Assembly (NCBI GenBank): GCA_918797485.1
Contig: CAKKNE010000001.1
Location: 868,001-932,000, forward strand
Reading direction: 5' to 3'
Source: Pelagomonas calceolata
Taxonomy: Eukaryota; Sar; Pelagophyceae; Pelagomonadales; Pelagomonadaceae
DNA length: 64,000 nucleotides
The number at the start of each line of letters is the position of its first letter. The stretch's first letter is position 1. Below, piece by piece: positions 54,987 through 63,121 of this stretch. Made by a program: the position numbers and the translations under genes. The notes beneath the pieces are model-generated. The model did no database searches, had not been told where the DNA came from, and saw only the letters and a list, made by a program, of their open reading frames with translations.

Positions 54987-57176
54987 ATGGCAGAGGACTA
55001 CGACCCGTTCTCCGCAGCGGAGGACGCCTACGATCCCTTCGCGGCCGCGGACGCACCAGCTCCAGCACCGCCGCCAGTGGCCATCGACGCCTCGCAGATC
55101 GCCGCCGCATTAGCACAAGATGCAGCAAAACTACGGGGCGAGCTCGAGAGCAAGACGAAGCAGGCCGTCGAGATGCAAAAGAAGCGCGACGCCGAGACCG
55201 CGGCCCGCAAGGCCCAGGAGCAGGCGGCGGCCGCGGCGCGCGCGGCCGAGCGGCGCGCGCGCGTCCTGGGCAGCACGGAGCTGACCCCGGAAGGCGTCTC
55301 GCGGTGCATCGAGGCCGCGATCTGCGCCGTGCTGCGCTGGCCGCCGCCGGGCGGCCTGGCGCGCTGGACCGTCGCGGCGCTGACGCCGTGGCTCGACGCG
55401 CCGGCCGCAGAAATTCAGCAGCGCATCGCCGGAGTCGACGCGCACGAGCTCGAGGAACTGCTCGATGTCCGCGCGCGGCTCGCGCGGGCGCCGGACGCGG
55501 CGCGGCGGCTGACCGCGGCTCCTGCGAAACGGCGGCGCGGCGGCTGGGACGCGGCGGCGTCCGCGCGGCGGCGGCACACGGAGCCGGGGAGCTTCCGCGA
55601 GGCGGCCGCGGGCCGGACGGTCGCCGAGTTCGTGGGGAGCCGCAAGCGCTTCCGGGTGATTGGTACTGACGTCGTCGCGTCGTCGCGGTCGCCGTCGCCG
55701 TCTTCGTCCTCTTCCTCGTCGGGGCGGCGACGCTCGCGCTCGCGTTCGCGCTCGCCGCGGCGACGGCTTCAGTCGCCGGGCAACCGCTCGCGCTCGCGCT
55801 CGCCCTCGCCGCGGCAACGGCGCGAGTCGCCGCCGCCGCGCCGCAACCGCTCGCGCTCGCGCTCTCCACTGCGCCGTAACCGTTCGCGCTCGCGCTCTCC
55901 ACCGCGCCGCAGCCGCTACGACACGGCGCTGCCGCGGCGCCGGTCGCGGTCTCCTAGGCGGTCTTCCGGGAAGCGGTCGCGGTCTCGGTCGCGTCCGCGT
56001 CGCGACACGAAACGAAGCCGCTTCGACGAGCCGCGCGTCGTCTCGAAGGCGGCCGCGGCGGCCCGCGAGGCCGCAGAGCTGGCCGCTTTATCGGATGGCG
56101 CGCTCCGGGACCAGTGGCAGCGCGTCGTGAAAGCGGCGGTGCTCGAGGTCTTGGCGGAACCGCCGCCGGACGGCGCGCCGCACTGGCGCCTCGCGGATCT
56201 CACGGGTCGCGTCGGCGCAAGTCGTCGCGCGCTCGAGGATGGGATCGCGAAAGTCGCTCCTGCGCGAGCCGCGGCGCGGCGCGTCCTAGCGCGGTGCCTG
56301 GGCGATGGCGGTCGGTTTCACGACATCTCGGACGGCTGCGGGTTTGCTTCTTTTGCTCGCAAGCAACCGTATCTACGCGTCGTGGGTTTTCACGCAGACG
56401 CGGCCGTGCACGCCATTGAGGTTCAAGCTGCCGAGGAGGGCGAGGCCGACGAGGCGCGCGCGCCCCTCTCGGTCGGCGACCGCGTGCGCTTCAAGCTGCC
56501 CGACCGGTCGGTCCGCAAGGGCGTCGTCACTGCGATCCACCGCGGCGGCGAAAAGGTGTCGGTCCGGGAGGAGGGGACGGACGAGGTGCATCGCCTGCCC
56601 GCCACGGCCGTCAAGCGGACGGCGTCGCGGTCGCCGCGGTCCTCAGCGGCGCCGGACGTGTCGAGGCCGCGCGCCTCGAAATTCTCGGACGCGCCCGCAC
56701 CGGCGCCGGCGCCGCGGCGCGCTTCGAAGTTTTCGGACGCACCTGCACCTGCGCCTACTACGCGGGCGCCGCGGCGCGCGTCGAAGTTCTCGGACGCGCC
56801 TCCGCCGCGGGCGCCTCCGCCACGGGCGCCTCCGCCGCGGGCGCCTCCGCCGCCGCCGCGGGCTGCCGAGCGGCGAGGGCCTCCGGCCTCCCCAGCGCGG
56901 GCACATCGTGTACCGCCGCGGAAGGCACCGGAACAGAGCCGGCCTCCGGCCGCCCCGCCGCCACCGCCTGCGCCGCCGAAGGCCCCCGAGCGAAGACCGC
57001 CGCCGCCGCCGCGGAAGGTGCCGGTGTCGGCCCCGCGCGCGCGAACGGCAAAGGTGCCGGCCCCGGCGCCCAAGCCCTCGGCCCGAAAGAAAGCGAAGGG
57101 GACGCGGCCGCCGCGCTGTGTCGACTTCGAGATCAAGAGCTTTGGCCAGCTGATGGCCGAGAAGAAGAAGCAGTGA
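54987..57176 (+). CDS. RS-domain protein with duplicated flanking domain and Tudor-like module
   Basis: A 729-residue intronless protein. Residues about 100-230 and 375-470 are copies of one domain: CIEAAICAVLRWPPPGGLAR...KRFRVIGTD and VVKAAVLEVLAEPPPDGAPH...QPYLRVVGF. Between them is a long Arg-Ser domain (SRSRSPRRR repeats) typical of splicing factors. A Tudor/SH3-like module follows (about 494-543, VGDRVRFKLPDRSVRKGVVT), close to the one in the PIN-domain gene at 20.7 kb. Then come three repeats of RxSKFSDAP and a Pro/Ala-rich tail ending DFEIKSFGQLMAEKKKQ. It is likely nuclear, in pre-mRNA processing. The duplicated domain is not one I recognise. Confidence 0.78.
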   Translation: MAEDYDPFSAAEDAYDPFAAADAPAPAPPPVAIDASQIAAALAQDAAKLRGELESKTKQAVEMQKKRDAETAARKAQEQAAAAARAAERRARVLGSTELTPEGVSRCIEAAICAVLRWPPPGGLARWTVAALTPWLDAPAAEIQQRIAGVDAHELEELLDVRARLARAPDAARRLTAAPAKRRRGGWDAAASARRRHTEPGSFREAAAGRTVAEFVGSRKRFRVIGTDVVASSRSPSPSSSSSSSGRRRSRSRSRSPRRRLQSPGNRSRSRSPSPRQRRESPPPRRNRSRSRSPLRRNRSRSRSPPRRSRYDTALPRRRSRSPRRSSGKRSRSRSRPRRDTKRSRFDEPRVVSKAAAAAREAAELAALSDGALRDQWQRVVKAAVLEVLAEPPPDGAPHWRLADLTGRVGASRRALEDGIAKVAPARAAARRVLARCLGDGGRFHDISDGCGFASFARKQPYLRVVGFHADAAVHAIEVQAAEEGEADEARAPLSVGDRVRFKLPDRSVRKGVVTAIHRGGEKVSVREEGTDEVHRLPATAVKRTASRSPRSSAAPDVSRPRASKFSDAPAPAPAPRRASKFSDAPAPAPTTRAPRRASKFSDAPPPRAPPPRAPPPRAPPPPPRAAERRGPPASPARAHRVPPRKAPEQSRPPAAPPPPPAPPKAPERRPPPPPRKVPVSAPRARTAKVPAPAPKPSARKKAKGTRPPRCVDFEIKSFGQLMAEKKKQ

Positions 57177-57211
57177 TGTATGTGAGTAAGTGTGTAAATT
57201 TTAACAAACAA

Positions 57212-58267
57212 TCAAACACCGAGTCGCTGTTGAAGCTCTCCGGTCCGGTGCAGCGCGAGCAGCCCGGGCCTGCCGTCGGTGTAGCCGCCGATCGCCTCGC
57301 CGCGGACGTAGACCGCCGGCATCGACGTCCGGCCCGTCTCGAGGGCTATCGCCGCCCGCAGCGTCTTGCCCCGCGGGCCGAGGGGCTCCAGGTCAATATC
57401 CAAAACCGAGTCGTACGCCGCCAGGAGCCGTTTCGCGGCAACACACCACGGGCAGTCCGTGAACGAGAACACGACGACGTCGGCGCGCGCCGCCTCGGCG
57501 CGGAGGTCCTCGCGCGCCGCGGCGGCGTCGAACGTGGGGCCCGCCGCCTCGACGATCTTCGCCACCTTCCACTCCGACAAATATTCGCCCTCCTCCTTGA
57601 CGACGCGCGCGACGAGTCGACCTAGATAGGAAGACGCGAACACAAGCTTGCTGTCGTCCGCGGCTTCCACGAGCGGCGTGCCCTTGAGTAAGTGCGAGAC
57701 GGTGGGCGACGCGACGTGCTTCGCGTGCTCCTTTTCTACGAGGTCGCTGTCGCGGAACCAATCGAGCAATCTTCGGACGACGAAGCGCTCGACCGGGGAT
57801 GGTATTTGGTCCTCGCCCGACGCGATCTTGGCGAGCTCGTCAGCGGCGCTTGAGACGATAAACTTCGTCAGAAAAGCCGTCCAGCCCTCCGCGAAGCCAT
57901 CGTCGAACGGCTCGTAGTCCACCGTCCACGTCATCCTCGTCGCGTTCTGCGCCGTGTCGAAGCGCACGCGTCCGCGGTGCCGGTGCACCGGGTAGAGCGA
58001 CAGCCAGCCCGGGTTCATGACTTGATAAGCGATGGCGTCGTCGCTATTGTCGACGATGCCTTCGCGGAGCCCCGGCGGCACGACGAGCCGCTCGTTGCCA
58101 TCGAGGTTGATCGGCGGCGGCAGTGGTAATCCGTAGCGGCCGCGTTTCCAGGTCTCGCTCAGCCAGAGCTGCTTGGCAGCGCTCGGGCGCACGGCGAGGG
58201 TGCGCGTGGTCTCGAAGACGACGGATGTGGTGCGTGCGAGGCAGCAGCAGACGAGGAGGTGGCGCAT
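57212..58267 (-). CDS. Fusion of a SRPBCC-like domain and a glutaredoxin
   Basis: A 351-residue protein from the ATG at 58267. The start MRHLLVCCCLARTTSVVFET is signal-like, possibly organellar. Residues about 50-150 look like a SRPBCC/START-type domain (NPGWLSLYPVHRHRGRVRFD, TWTVDYEPFDDGFAEGWTAF). A helical region follows, then a C-terminal glutaredoxin (about 265-351): DVVVFSFTDCPWCVAAKRLL with the CPWC dithiol site, TSMPAVYVRGEAIGGYTDG with the cis-Pro and glutathione-binding GG. The combination suggests a thiol-redox protein that also holds a hydrophobic ligand, which is inference. Confidence 0.82.
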   Translation of the reverse strand: MRHLLVCCCLARTTSVVFETTRTLAVRPSAAKQLWLSETWKRGRYGLPLPPPINLDGNERLVVPPGLREGIVDNSDDAIAYQVMNPGWLSLYPVHRHRGRVRFDTAQNATRMTWTVDYEPFDDGFAEGWTAFLTKFIVSSAADELAKIASGEDQIPSPVERFVVRRLLDWFRDSDLVEKEHAKHVASPTVSHLLKGTPLVEAADDSKLVFASSYLGRLVARVVKEEGEYLSEWKVAKIVEAAGPTFDAAAAREDLRAEAARADVVVFSFTDCPWCVAAKRLLAAYDSVLDIDLEPLGPRGKTLRAAIALETGRTSMPAVYVRGEAIGGYTDGRPGLLALHRTGELQQRLGV

Positions 58268-58417
58268 TGGCTTGTGCCCTCTTAGGGGTCCTGCTGGTGC
58301 CTTAGCTGTGCCGTCGATGTTTTCCAGGCCTCTTGTGGACCAGATATGAGATCTGCACCACCGATGCTGCTTGTCGGGCGGTAAAATGGCTTGCAAAAGG
58401 CAGGAGCAAAAGCGATA

Positions 58418-58442
58418 GCTAGCGTTGTAAGACACTAGAAGG
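58418..58442 (+). promoter_or_regulatory. Shared 28-bp promoter-like motif, copy 13
   Basis: GCTAGCGTT then GTAAGACACTAGAAGG, in the 422-bp divergent gap, 151 bp from the glutaredoxin start and 248 bp from the AP2 gene start. Confidence 0.7.
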
Positions 58443-58689
58443 AAAAGTGCCATCCCCTTGCCCTGATAGCCCACAAAAAGGCCCGACAAGCGCCGTAATT
58501 TAAGTCCTTACCCTCACGCGCGCCACTCTGTGTGCGCGGCGTCAGAGTTTCTGAATTCAAGGACAGGAAAGTGGCTAAGAGAGAAGTGCTCTCTCTGTGA
58601 AGCTGCAGGAAACTCGCGACGTGAGCCGCGAAATTATATCATCTACCCCTGTCCGCGCCTCAGGGGATTGGTCCTGAAACACCTGAGAC

Positions 58690-59601
58690 ATGGAGATGTT
58701 ACCGCCGGCCCCCGTGCCGCCGAACGTCGTCGTCGGCGCCACCGTCGTGAAACGATTTCCCGGCTACGGCGAGCGCCGCGGCACCATCGCCGAGATCGAC
58801 CTCGATGGCGGCAAGGTCGTCGTGCGCTGGGCGTCGGACGAGCGCACGACGCTCTCGCTCGGGGAGGCCGCAAAGCGGGCCCTCTATGCCATTCCACCGA
58901 TAGAAGAGGAGGAGCGCTCGATCGTCGAAGACGACATATCGACGGTTGGCTACGATTCGGGCGACGACACGGCCCCCTACCTCGGCGAGGGCGGCGCGCG
59001 GACGTCGTCGTCGCGGTTCTGGGGCGTGACCTGGGATCGGGCACGCAAGAAGTGGAAGGCGCGCTACCTAGACGCGGATGGCAAGACTTACCGCACGATC
59101 GGCCGCTTCGACGACGAGGAGGAGGCCGCACGCGCTTACAATAAGGCCATCCGCGACGCGAGCCTCGAAGGCAAGCGCCACATGAACGCGGTCGACGCGA
59201 CAGGCGCGCTCGTGCCAAAAGTGCCCAGCGCGTCGTCTAGGTTGCCGCGCGACCGCGCCGCCGTCGTCGCTCCGGACCCGGCGCGCGCGCCGACGGGCAC
59301 GACGTCCAAGTTCTGGGGCGTGTCGTGGAACAAGAGCAACGGACGGTGGCAGGCGCGCTACCAAGACGCGGACGGCAAGTTGCGCTCCATCGGCTACTTC
59401 GACACGCAGGAGGCGGCCGCCCACGCCGTGAACGCGGCCATCCGGCGAGCGGGCCTCGAAGGCCGGCGCAAGACGAACCCGGTCGTCGACGGGCAACTCG
59501 TGCCCCCTAAAAAGAACCCAGCCTCAGGCCACGGGCGGCGCCACAAGCGCCGCCGCGACGAACCCGCCGCCGCACCGTCGACGCGCGCCCGCCGCCGCTA
59601 G
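58690..59601 (+). CDS. Protein with two AP2/ERF domains and an N-terminal Tudor-like module
   Basis: A 303-residue protein. Residues about 14-60 form a small beta-barrel-like module (VVGATVVKRFPGYGERRGTI...KVVVRW). Two AP2 domains follow at about 107-160 (SRFWGVTWDRARKKWKARYL...YRTIGRFDDEEEAARAYNKA) and 207-262 (SKFWGVSWNKSNGRWQARYQ...SIGYFDTQEAAAHAVNAA), each with the WGV...W.A....IG.F...EEAA.AYN signature. The C-tail is basic (RRHKRRRDE). AP2 domains bind DNA, so it is probably a transcription regulator. It is intronless and 19 bp from the convergent hydroxylase gene. Confidence 0.9.
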   Translation: MEMLPPAPVPPNVVVGATVVKRFPGYGERRGTIAEIDLDGGKVVVRWASDERTTLSLGEAAKRALYAIPPIEEEERSIVEDDISTVGYDSGDDTAPYLGEGGARTSSSRFWGVTWDRARKKWKARYLDADGKTYRTIGRFDDEEEAARAYNKAIRDASLEGKRHMNAVDATGALVPKVPSASSRLPRDRAAVVAPDPARAPTGTTSKFWGVSWNKSNGRWQARYQDADGKLRSIGYFDTQEAAAHAVNAAIRRAGLEGRRKTNPVVDGQLVPPKKNPASGHGRRHKRRRDEPAAAPSTRARRR

Positions 59602-59620
59602 GCGTCACTAAGCATATACA

Positions 59621-60688
59621 TTACACACCAATCTCGCCCGCCACATTCACCCCAACCGCCGCCCCGCCGTCGACGTCAAAATGAGACGCCGGCGACGAGG
59701 CGGTGACGCCGTCGCGCAGAAATACCGACACGACGCGCTTGACGCCGTCGCGCACGGGACAGCCGGCGTGGAGCGACTCCCGCGCATTTTTGTCATACGC
59801 GAAGAAGACCGCGTCGCCGGCGCCGGGCCGCAGCGTAAGAGCTTTACCGCGATGGCGCGGGAACGCCGTCGCGCCTCCAAGCTTTGGCATTTCACAGACG
59901 AGCAGCATCGTCGCCACCCGCCCGCCCGGCTTCGGGCCGGAGCGCTCACACGACACATCGCAGTGCGGCTCGTAGTAGTCGAATCGACCGTATTCAACGA
60001 TGTTCAGCGGCTCCTGAAAAGGCCCGACCGGCACGCGTATGTCGAACGCTTCGGCCACCGTAGCAGCGCGTTGCAGCAACGCGGCCGGGAGCGTCTCGTT
60101 CCCGACCAGGTCCCAGTCGTACGTCAGTCCCAGGCGGCGACGGAAGCCAGTGGACGGGTCGTCGTGGCTCAGGGCGCCTTCCCTCGGCGTTCTCCGCCTT
60201 GCACCACCACGCGCCGCCAATGACTGCATTGTGGCACATTCGTCTCGCGACGCGAAGGATTTCACAACGGCCACGACGGGATCCTCGGCAATGACATCAA
60301 TATTGAGACCGGCCGCCTGGATCCGTCGCAGCGGCGTTGCCTCCGCGGCCGCCTCGGCACACGGCGCGATCGCCAGCGTATCCAGAAACACGAACTGGCG
60401 CGCCAGCGCCGCGTCGTCGTCGAGGTCCGCGAAGCGATCCGAGCTGAGCACCGTACGCGCCGTGAATTCCCCACTGTCGAACCAGTCGACCACCAGGCCG
60501 CGTCGCGCCCGCCGTTCGACGCCGTCGCCGGGTGCCAATGTCACATTTTTCGACGCGTCGTCACGCAGGACGAGCGTCATCGGTCGCGGCGGGCTGCGGG
60601 CCCCATTCCGAAAGGTGGCCAGGAAGTCCTGTCCCAGCACGACGGTAAGCGTCGCGCAGAGGCTGCCCCTGCGCCATGAGAGACTCAT
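59621..60688 (-). CDS. Prolyl 4-hydroxylase-like 2-oxoglutarate dioxygenase
   Basis: A 355-residue protein with a weak hydrophobic N-terminus (MSLSWRRGSLCATLTVVLGQ), an Asp-rich middle and a C-terminal P4H domain. IVEYGRFDYYEPHCDVSCER gives the iron-binding HxD; VATMLLVCEMPKLGGATAFP and GDAVFFAYDKNARESLHAGC supply the distal His; and VKRVVSVFLRDG has the basic residue binding 2-oxoglutarate. The catalytic set is complete. Such enzymes hydroxylate prolines of wall or ER proteins. Confidence 0.88.
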   Translation of the reverse strand: MSLSWRRGSLCATLTVVLGQDFLATFRNGARSPPRPMTLVLRDDASKNVTLAPGDGVERRARRGLVVDWFDSGEFTARTVLSSDRFADLDDDAALARQFVFLDTLAIAPCAEAAAEATPLRRIQAAGLNIDVIAEDPVVAVVKSFASRDECATMQSLAARGGARRRTPREGALSHDDPSTGFRRRLGLTYDWDLVGNETLPAALLQRAATVAEAFDIRVPVGPFQEPLNIVEYGRFDYYEPHCDVSCERSGPKPGGRVATMLLVCEMPKLGGATAFPRHRGKALTLRPGAGDAVFFAYDKNARESLHAGCPVRDGVKRVVSVFLRDGVTASSPASHFDVDGGAAVGVNVAGEIGV

Positions 60689-60753
60689 GGCATTGTGTTA
60701 TCGATGCATGACGTGCAGTGCAGTCGCGCGCACCGTGCACAGCCGCGGCCGCG

Positions 60754-60782
60754 GCTTGCTAGTGTCTTTACATGCCGCTAGC
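60754..60782 (-). promoter_or_regulatory. Shared 28-bp promoter-like motif, copy 14
   Basis: On the minus strand: GCTAGCGGCAT then GTAAAGACACTAGCAAGC (one extra A). It is 66 bp from the hydroxylase start and 155 bp from the preferred acyl-CoA dehydrogenase start; an ATG at 60772 lies inside it and is therefore unlikely to be used. Confidence 0.73.
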
Positions 60783-60936
60783 CCACGCGGAGGCCAGCGC
60801 TTTTAGCACTCGCGGTTTTGCACTCAAAGTGGTCGCAAAAGAGGCGCATTCGATAGCATCGATGCGGGGGATCCGCACGATAGCGCTTGCGCGCACGCCG
60901 AGGCGCCTTACAGCACTGTCACCATCTGCAAGCGCC

Positions 60937-62778
60937 ATGCGCGGAGCCGCGTCAGCCGCAAGAATAGCGCTCGCGCGCGCGCCGACGCGCCCTGCAGCAC
61001 TGTCATCATCGCGCAGAGCCGCGTCAAGCGATGCCGACCGCCACCGCAGCACGATCTTCGACCGGCGCAACGTCGAGTTTTTGTTGTGGGAGCAGCCCGC
61101 CTTCGCGGCGCAAGCCGGCGACCGCGAAACGCTTTCCGCGATGTTGGACGCCGCCGAAGATCTAGTCGAGAGCCACGCCTCCGCCGACGCCGTCGCCGAC
61201 GCGCACGAGCCGACCTGGGACCCTGAAACAAACATAGTTTCAATCCCCGCCGAAACGCGAGCGTTCCTGGACGCGCAGCGCGAGGGCGGGTTCACGCTGC
61301 TCGGCGCTGATATAGAGGACGGCGGCCTCGGGCTCTCTCTAACCGCCTCGACGGCGGTCAACTCGATCATCTCGTGCGGCTTTACCTCTGGCCTGGGCGG
61401 CTTTTATGCGTTGACGCACTGCGCCGCGAATTTGATCAAAGCCCACGGGACCACAGAACAAAAAGACACGTATGTGCGACCATTGGTCGAGGGTAGATTT
61501 GGGGGCACGATGGCCCTGTCCGAGGCGCAGAGCGGGTCTAGTCTGAGCAACCTCAAGGCGAAGGCGCGCCATGTCAGTGGAGACGAGTACCGCCTGAGCG
61601 GCAGCAAGATGTGGACCTCGGGTTTTGACCACGACTGCTTCGAGAACATTGTGCATCTAGTCCTGGCGAAGATCGACGGCGACGACACGCCTCCGGGCAA
61701 CCGGGGCATCTCGCTCTTCATCGTGCCCAAGGTACTGCCAGACGGGTCGCCGAACGACGTCGCGCTGAACGGCTTGAACCACAAGATGGGCCAGCGCGCG
61801 CTACCGAACTCCTACTGGTCCATGGAGGAGGGCTGCGTGGGCTACCTGGTCGGCGACGCCAAACATGCGGGATTGATGCAGATGTTCACGATGATGAATG
61901 ATATGAGGGTTGCCGTGGGCCTGCACGCGGCCTGCTGCGGGGTCCGAGGCTTCCAGGAGAGCCTGGCCTACGCGAAGGAGCGGATCCAAGGTTCGGCGTT
62001 AGGTAGCAAAACTCAAGTCCCCATCATCGAGCACGCGGACGTCCGGCGCCAGCTCCTCGCGCAGAAGGCGCTGAGCGAGGGCGCGCTGCACTTATGTTTT
62101 TTTGCCGCGTCACTGGTAGATGACTCGAAGACAAATGAGGAGGCCGCCACGTTGTTGGAGGTATTGATCCCGGTCGTCAAGGCCTGGCCCTCGGAGTTTG
62201 CATTGGAGGCGAACAAGTGGGCCATCCAGGTGCTCGGCGGCTACGGGTATACGCGCGACTACCCGGTCGAAAGATTATATAGAGACAACCGGCTGAACAT
62301 GATTCACGAGGGAACAAATGGGATCCAGGCCCTCGATTTATTAGGGCGCAAAGCTGTGATGAAGGACGGCGCGGCCACGAGAGCGCTCGCGACGGCGATG
62401 ATGAGAGATGTCCATATGAACGCAGACATCTTGCCGGATCTAGCCGCGGATCTGGGTGAAGCCGTCGAGCGCTACGGCGCGACGACGGCTCTCCTTGGAA
62501 AGGAGCTATCTCAGAATCCGGCGCGGGCGCTGGCGAATGCGCACGAGTATTTGAATATGGTCGGCCACACGGTCGTGGCCTGGCTCTGGCTCCGCGAGGC
62601 GGCGGCCGCGCAGAAGGCGCTGCCCTCCGCGACGGGCGCGGACGTGCCCTTCTACGAGGGCAAAATCGCGACGGCGCGCTACTTCTTCAGGCACGAGCTC
62701 GTCAAAACAAAGGCGCAGGCGGATCTTCTGGCATCGCTCGAGACGTCGGCGCTCGACGTTCGGCCGGGGCACTTTTAG
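60937..62778 (+). CDS. Acyl-CoA dehydrogenase of the long DmdC-like type, probably mitochondrial
   Basis: 613 residues from the ATG at 60937, which opens an Arg/Ala/Ser-rich mitochondrial-type presequence (MRGAASAARIALARAPTRPA). The enzyme body has the dehydrogenase motifs GTMALSEAQSGSSLSNLKAK (FAD-site strand) and YRLSGSKMWTSG, then GLNHKMGQRALPNSYWSMEE, MMNDMRVAVGLHAACCGVRG and IQVLGGYGYTRDYPVERLYR-DNRLNMIHEGTNGIQALDLL. The extended C-terminus of about 600 residues is that of the DmdC/FadE group, which includes methylmercaptopropionyl-CoA dehydrogenase of the DMSP demethylation pathway; substrate choice cannot be read here. Alternative upstream ATGs at 60772 and 60862 exist in frame. The leader is built from two imperfect repeats around CAGCACTGTCA. 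Confidence 0.88.
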   Translation: MRGAASAARIALARAPTRPAALSSSRRAASSDADRHRSTIFDRRNVEFLLWEQPAFAAQAGDRETLSAMLDAAEDLVESHASADAVADAHEPTWDPETNIVSIPAETRAFLDAQREGGFTLLGADIEDGGLGLSLTASTAVNSIISCGFTSGLGGFYALTHCAANLIKAHGTTEQKDTYVRPLVEGRFGGTMALSEAQSGSSLSNLKAKARHVSGDEYRLSGSKMWTSGFDHDCFENIVHLVLAKIDGDDTPPGNRGISLFIVPKVLPDGSPNDVALNGLNHKMGQRALPNSYWSMEEGCVGYLVGDAKHAGLMQMFTMMNDMRVAVGLHAACCGVRGFQESLAYAKERIQGSALGSKTQVPIIEHADVRRQLLAQKALSEGALHLCFFAASLVDDSKTNEEAATLLEVLIPVVKAWPSEFALEANKWAIQVLGGYGYTRDYPVERLYRDNRLNMIHEGTNGIQALDLLGRKAVMKDGAATRALATAMMRDVHMNADILPDLAADLGEAVERYGATTALLGKELSQNPARALANAHEYLNMVGHTVVAWLWLREAAAAQKALPSATGADVPFYEGKIATARYFFRHELVKTKAQADLLASLETSALDVRPGHF

Positions 62779-62888
62779 GGTATCTTTATTAACGGTTTGT
62801 TGGTGGTCTTTCTTTGTGTTAGACCTACCGAGCTAGTGATTTCCTCGGCGGCGGGACTCCTGTTACGGGTGCTATTTCCTCGCACGAC

Positions 62889-62915
62889 TCTAGCGCAGTA
62901 AAGACACTAGCAAGC
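62889..62915 (+). promoter_or_regulatory. Shared 28-bp promoter-like motif, copy 15
   Basis: TCTAGCGCA then GTAAAGACACTAGCAAGC (one extra A, as in copy 14), 207 bp before the translocase start, in gene orientation. The rest of the 343-bp gap (62779-63121) shows nothing recognised. Confidence 0.72.
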
Positions 62916-63121
62916 AAAAATGTCGTGTCTTTTTGGCCGCCGATTGAGCCGATAGAGATCTTTAGAAGCAAGGCAAGACACGTCGTGACGCAGCAAAGTC
63001 ACGTGTCTTGCGTAACGAGCCCTTTCTACGCGCTAACGCAGCGCTGCTCGACGTCTTGCAAGCGGTCGCCTCCGCATACGGACAGCGCCGTCGCGCTGAC
63101 GCCGGCGACGCGGCCGCAGCG

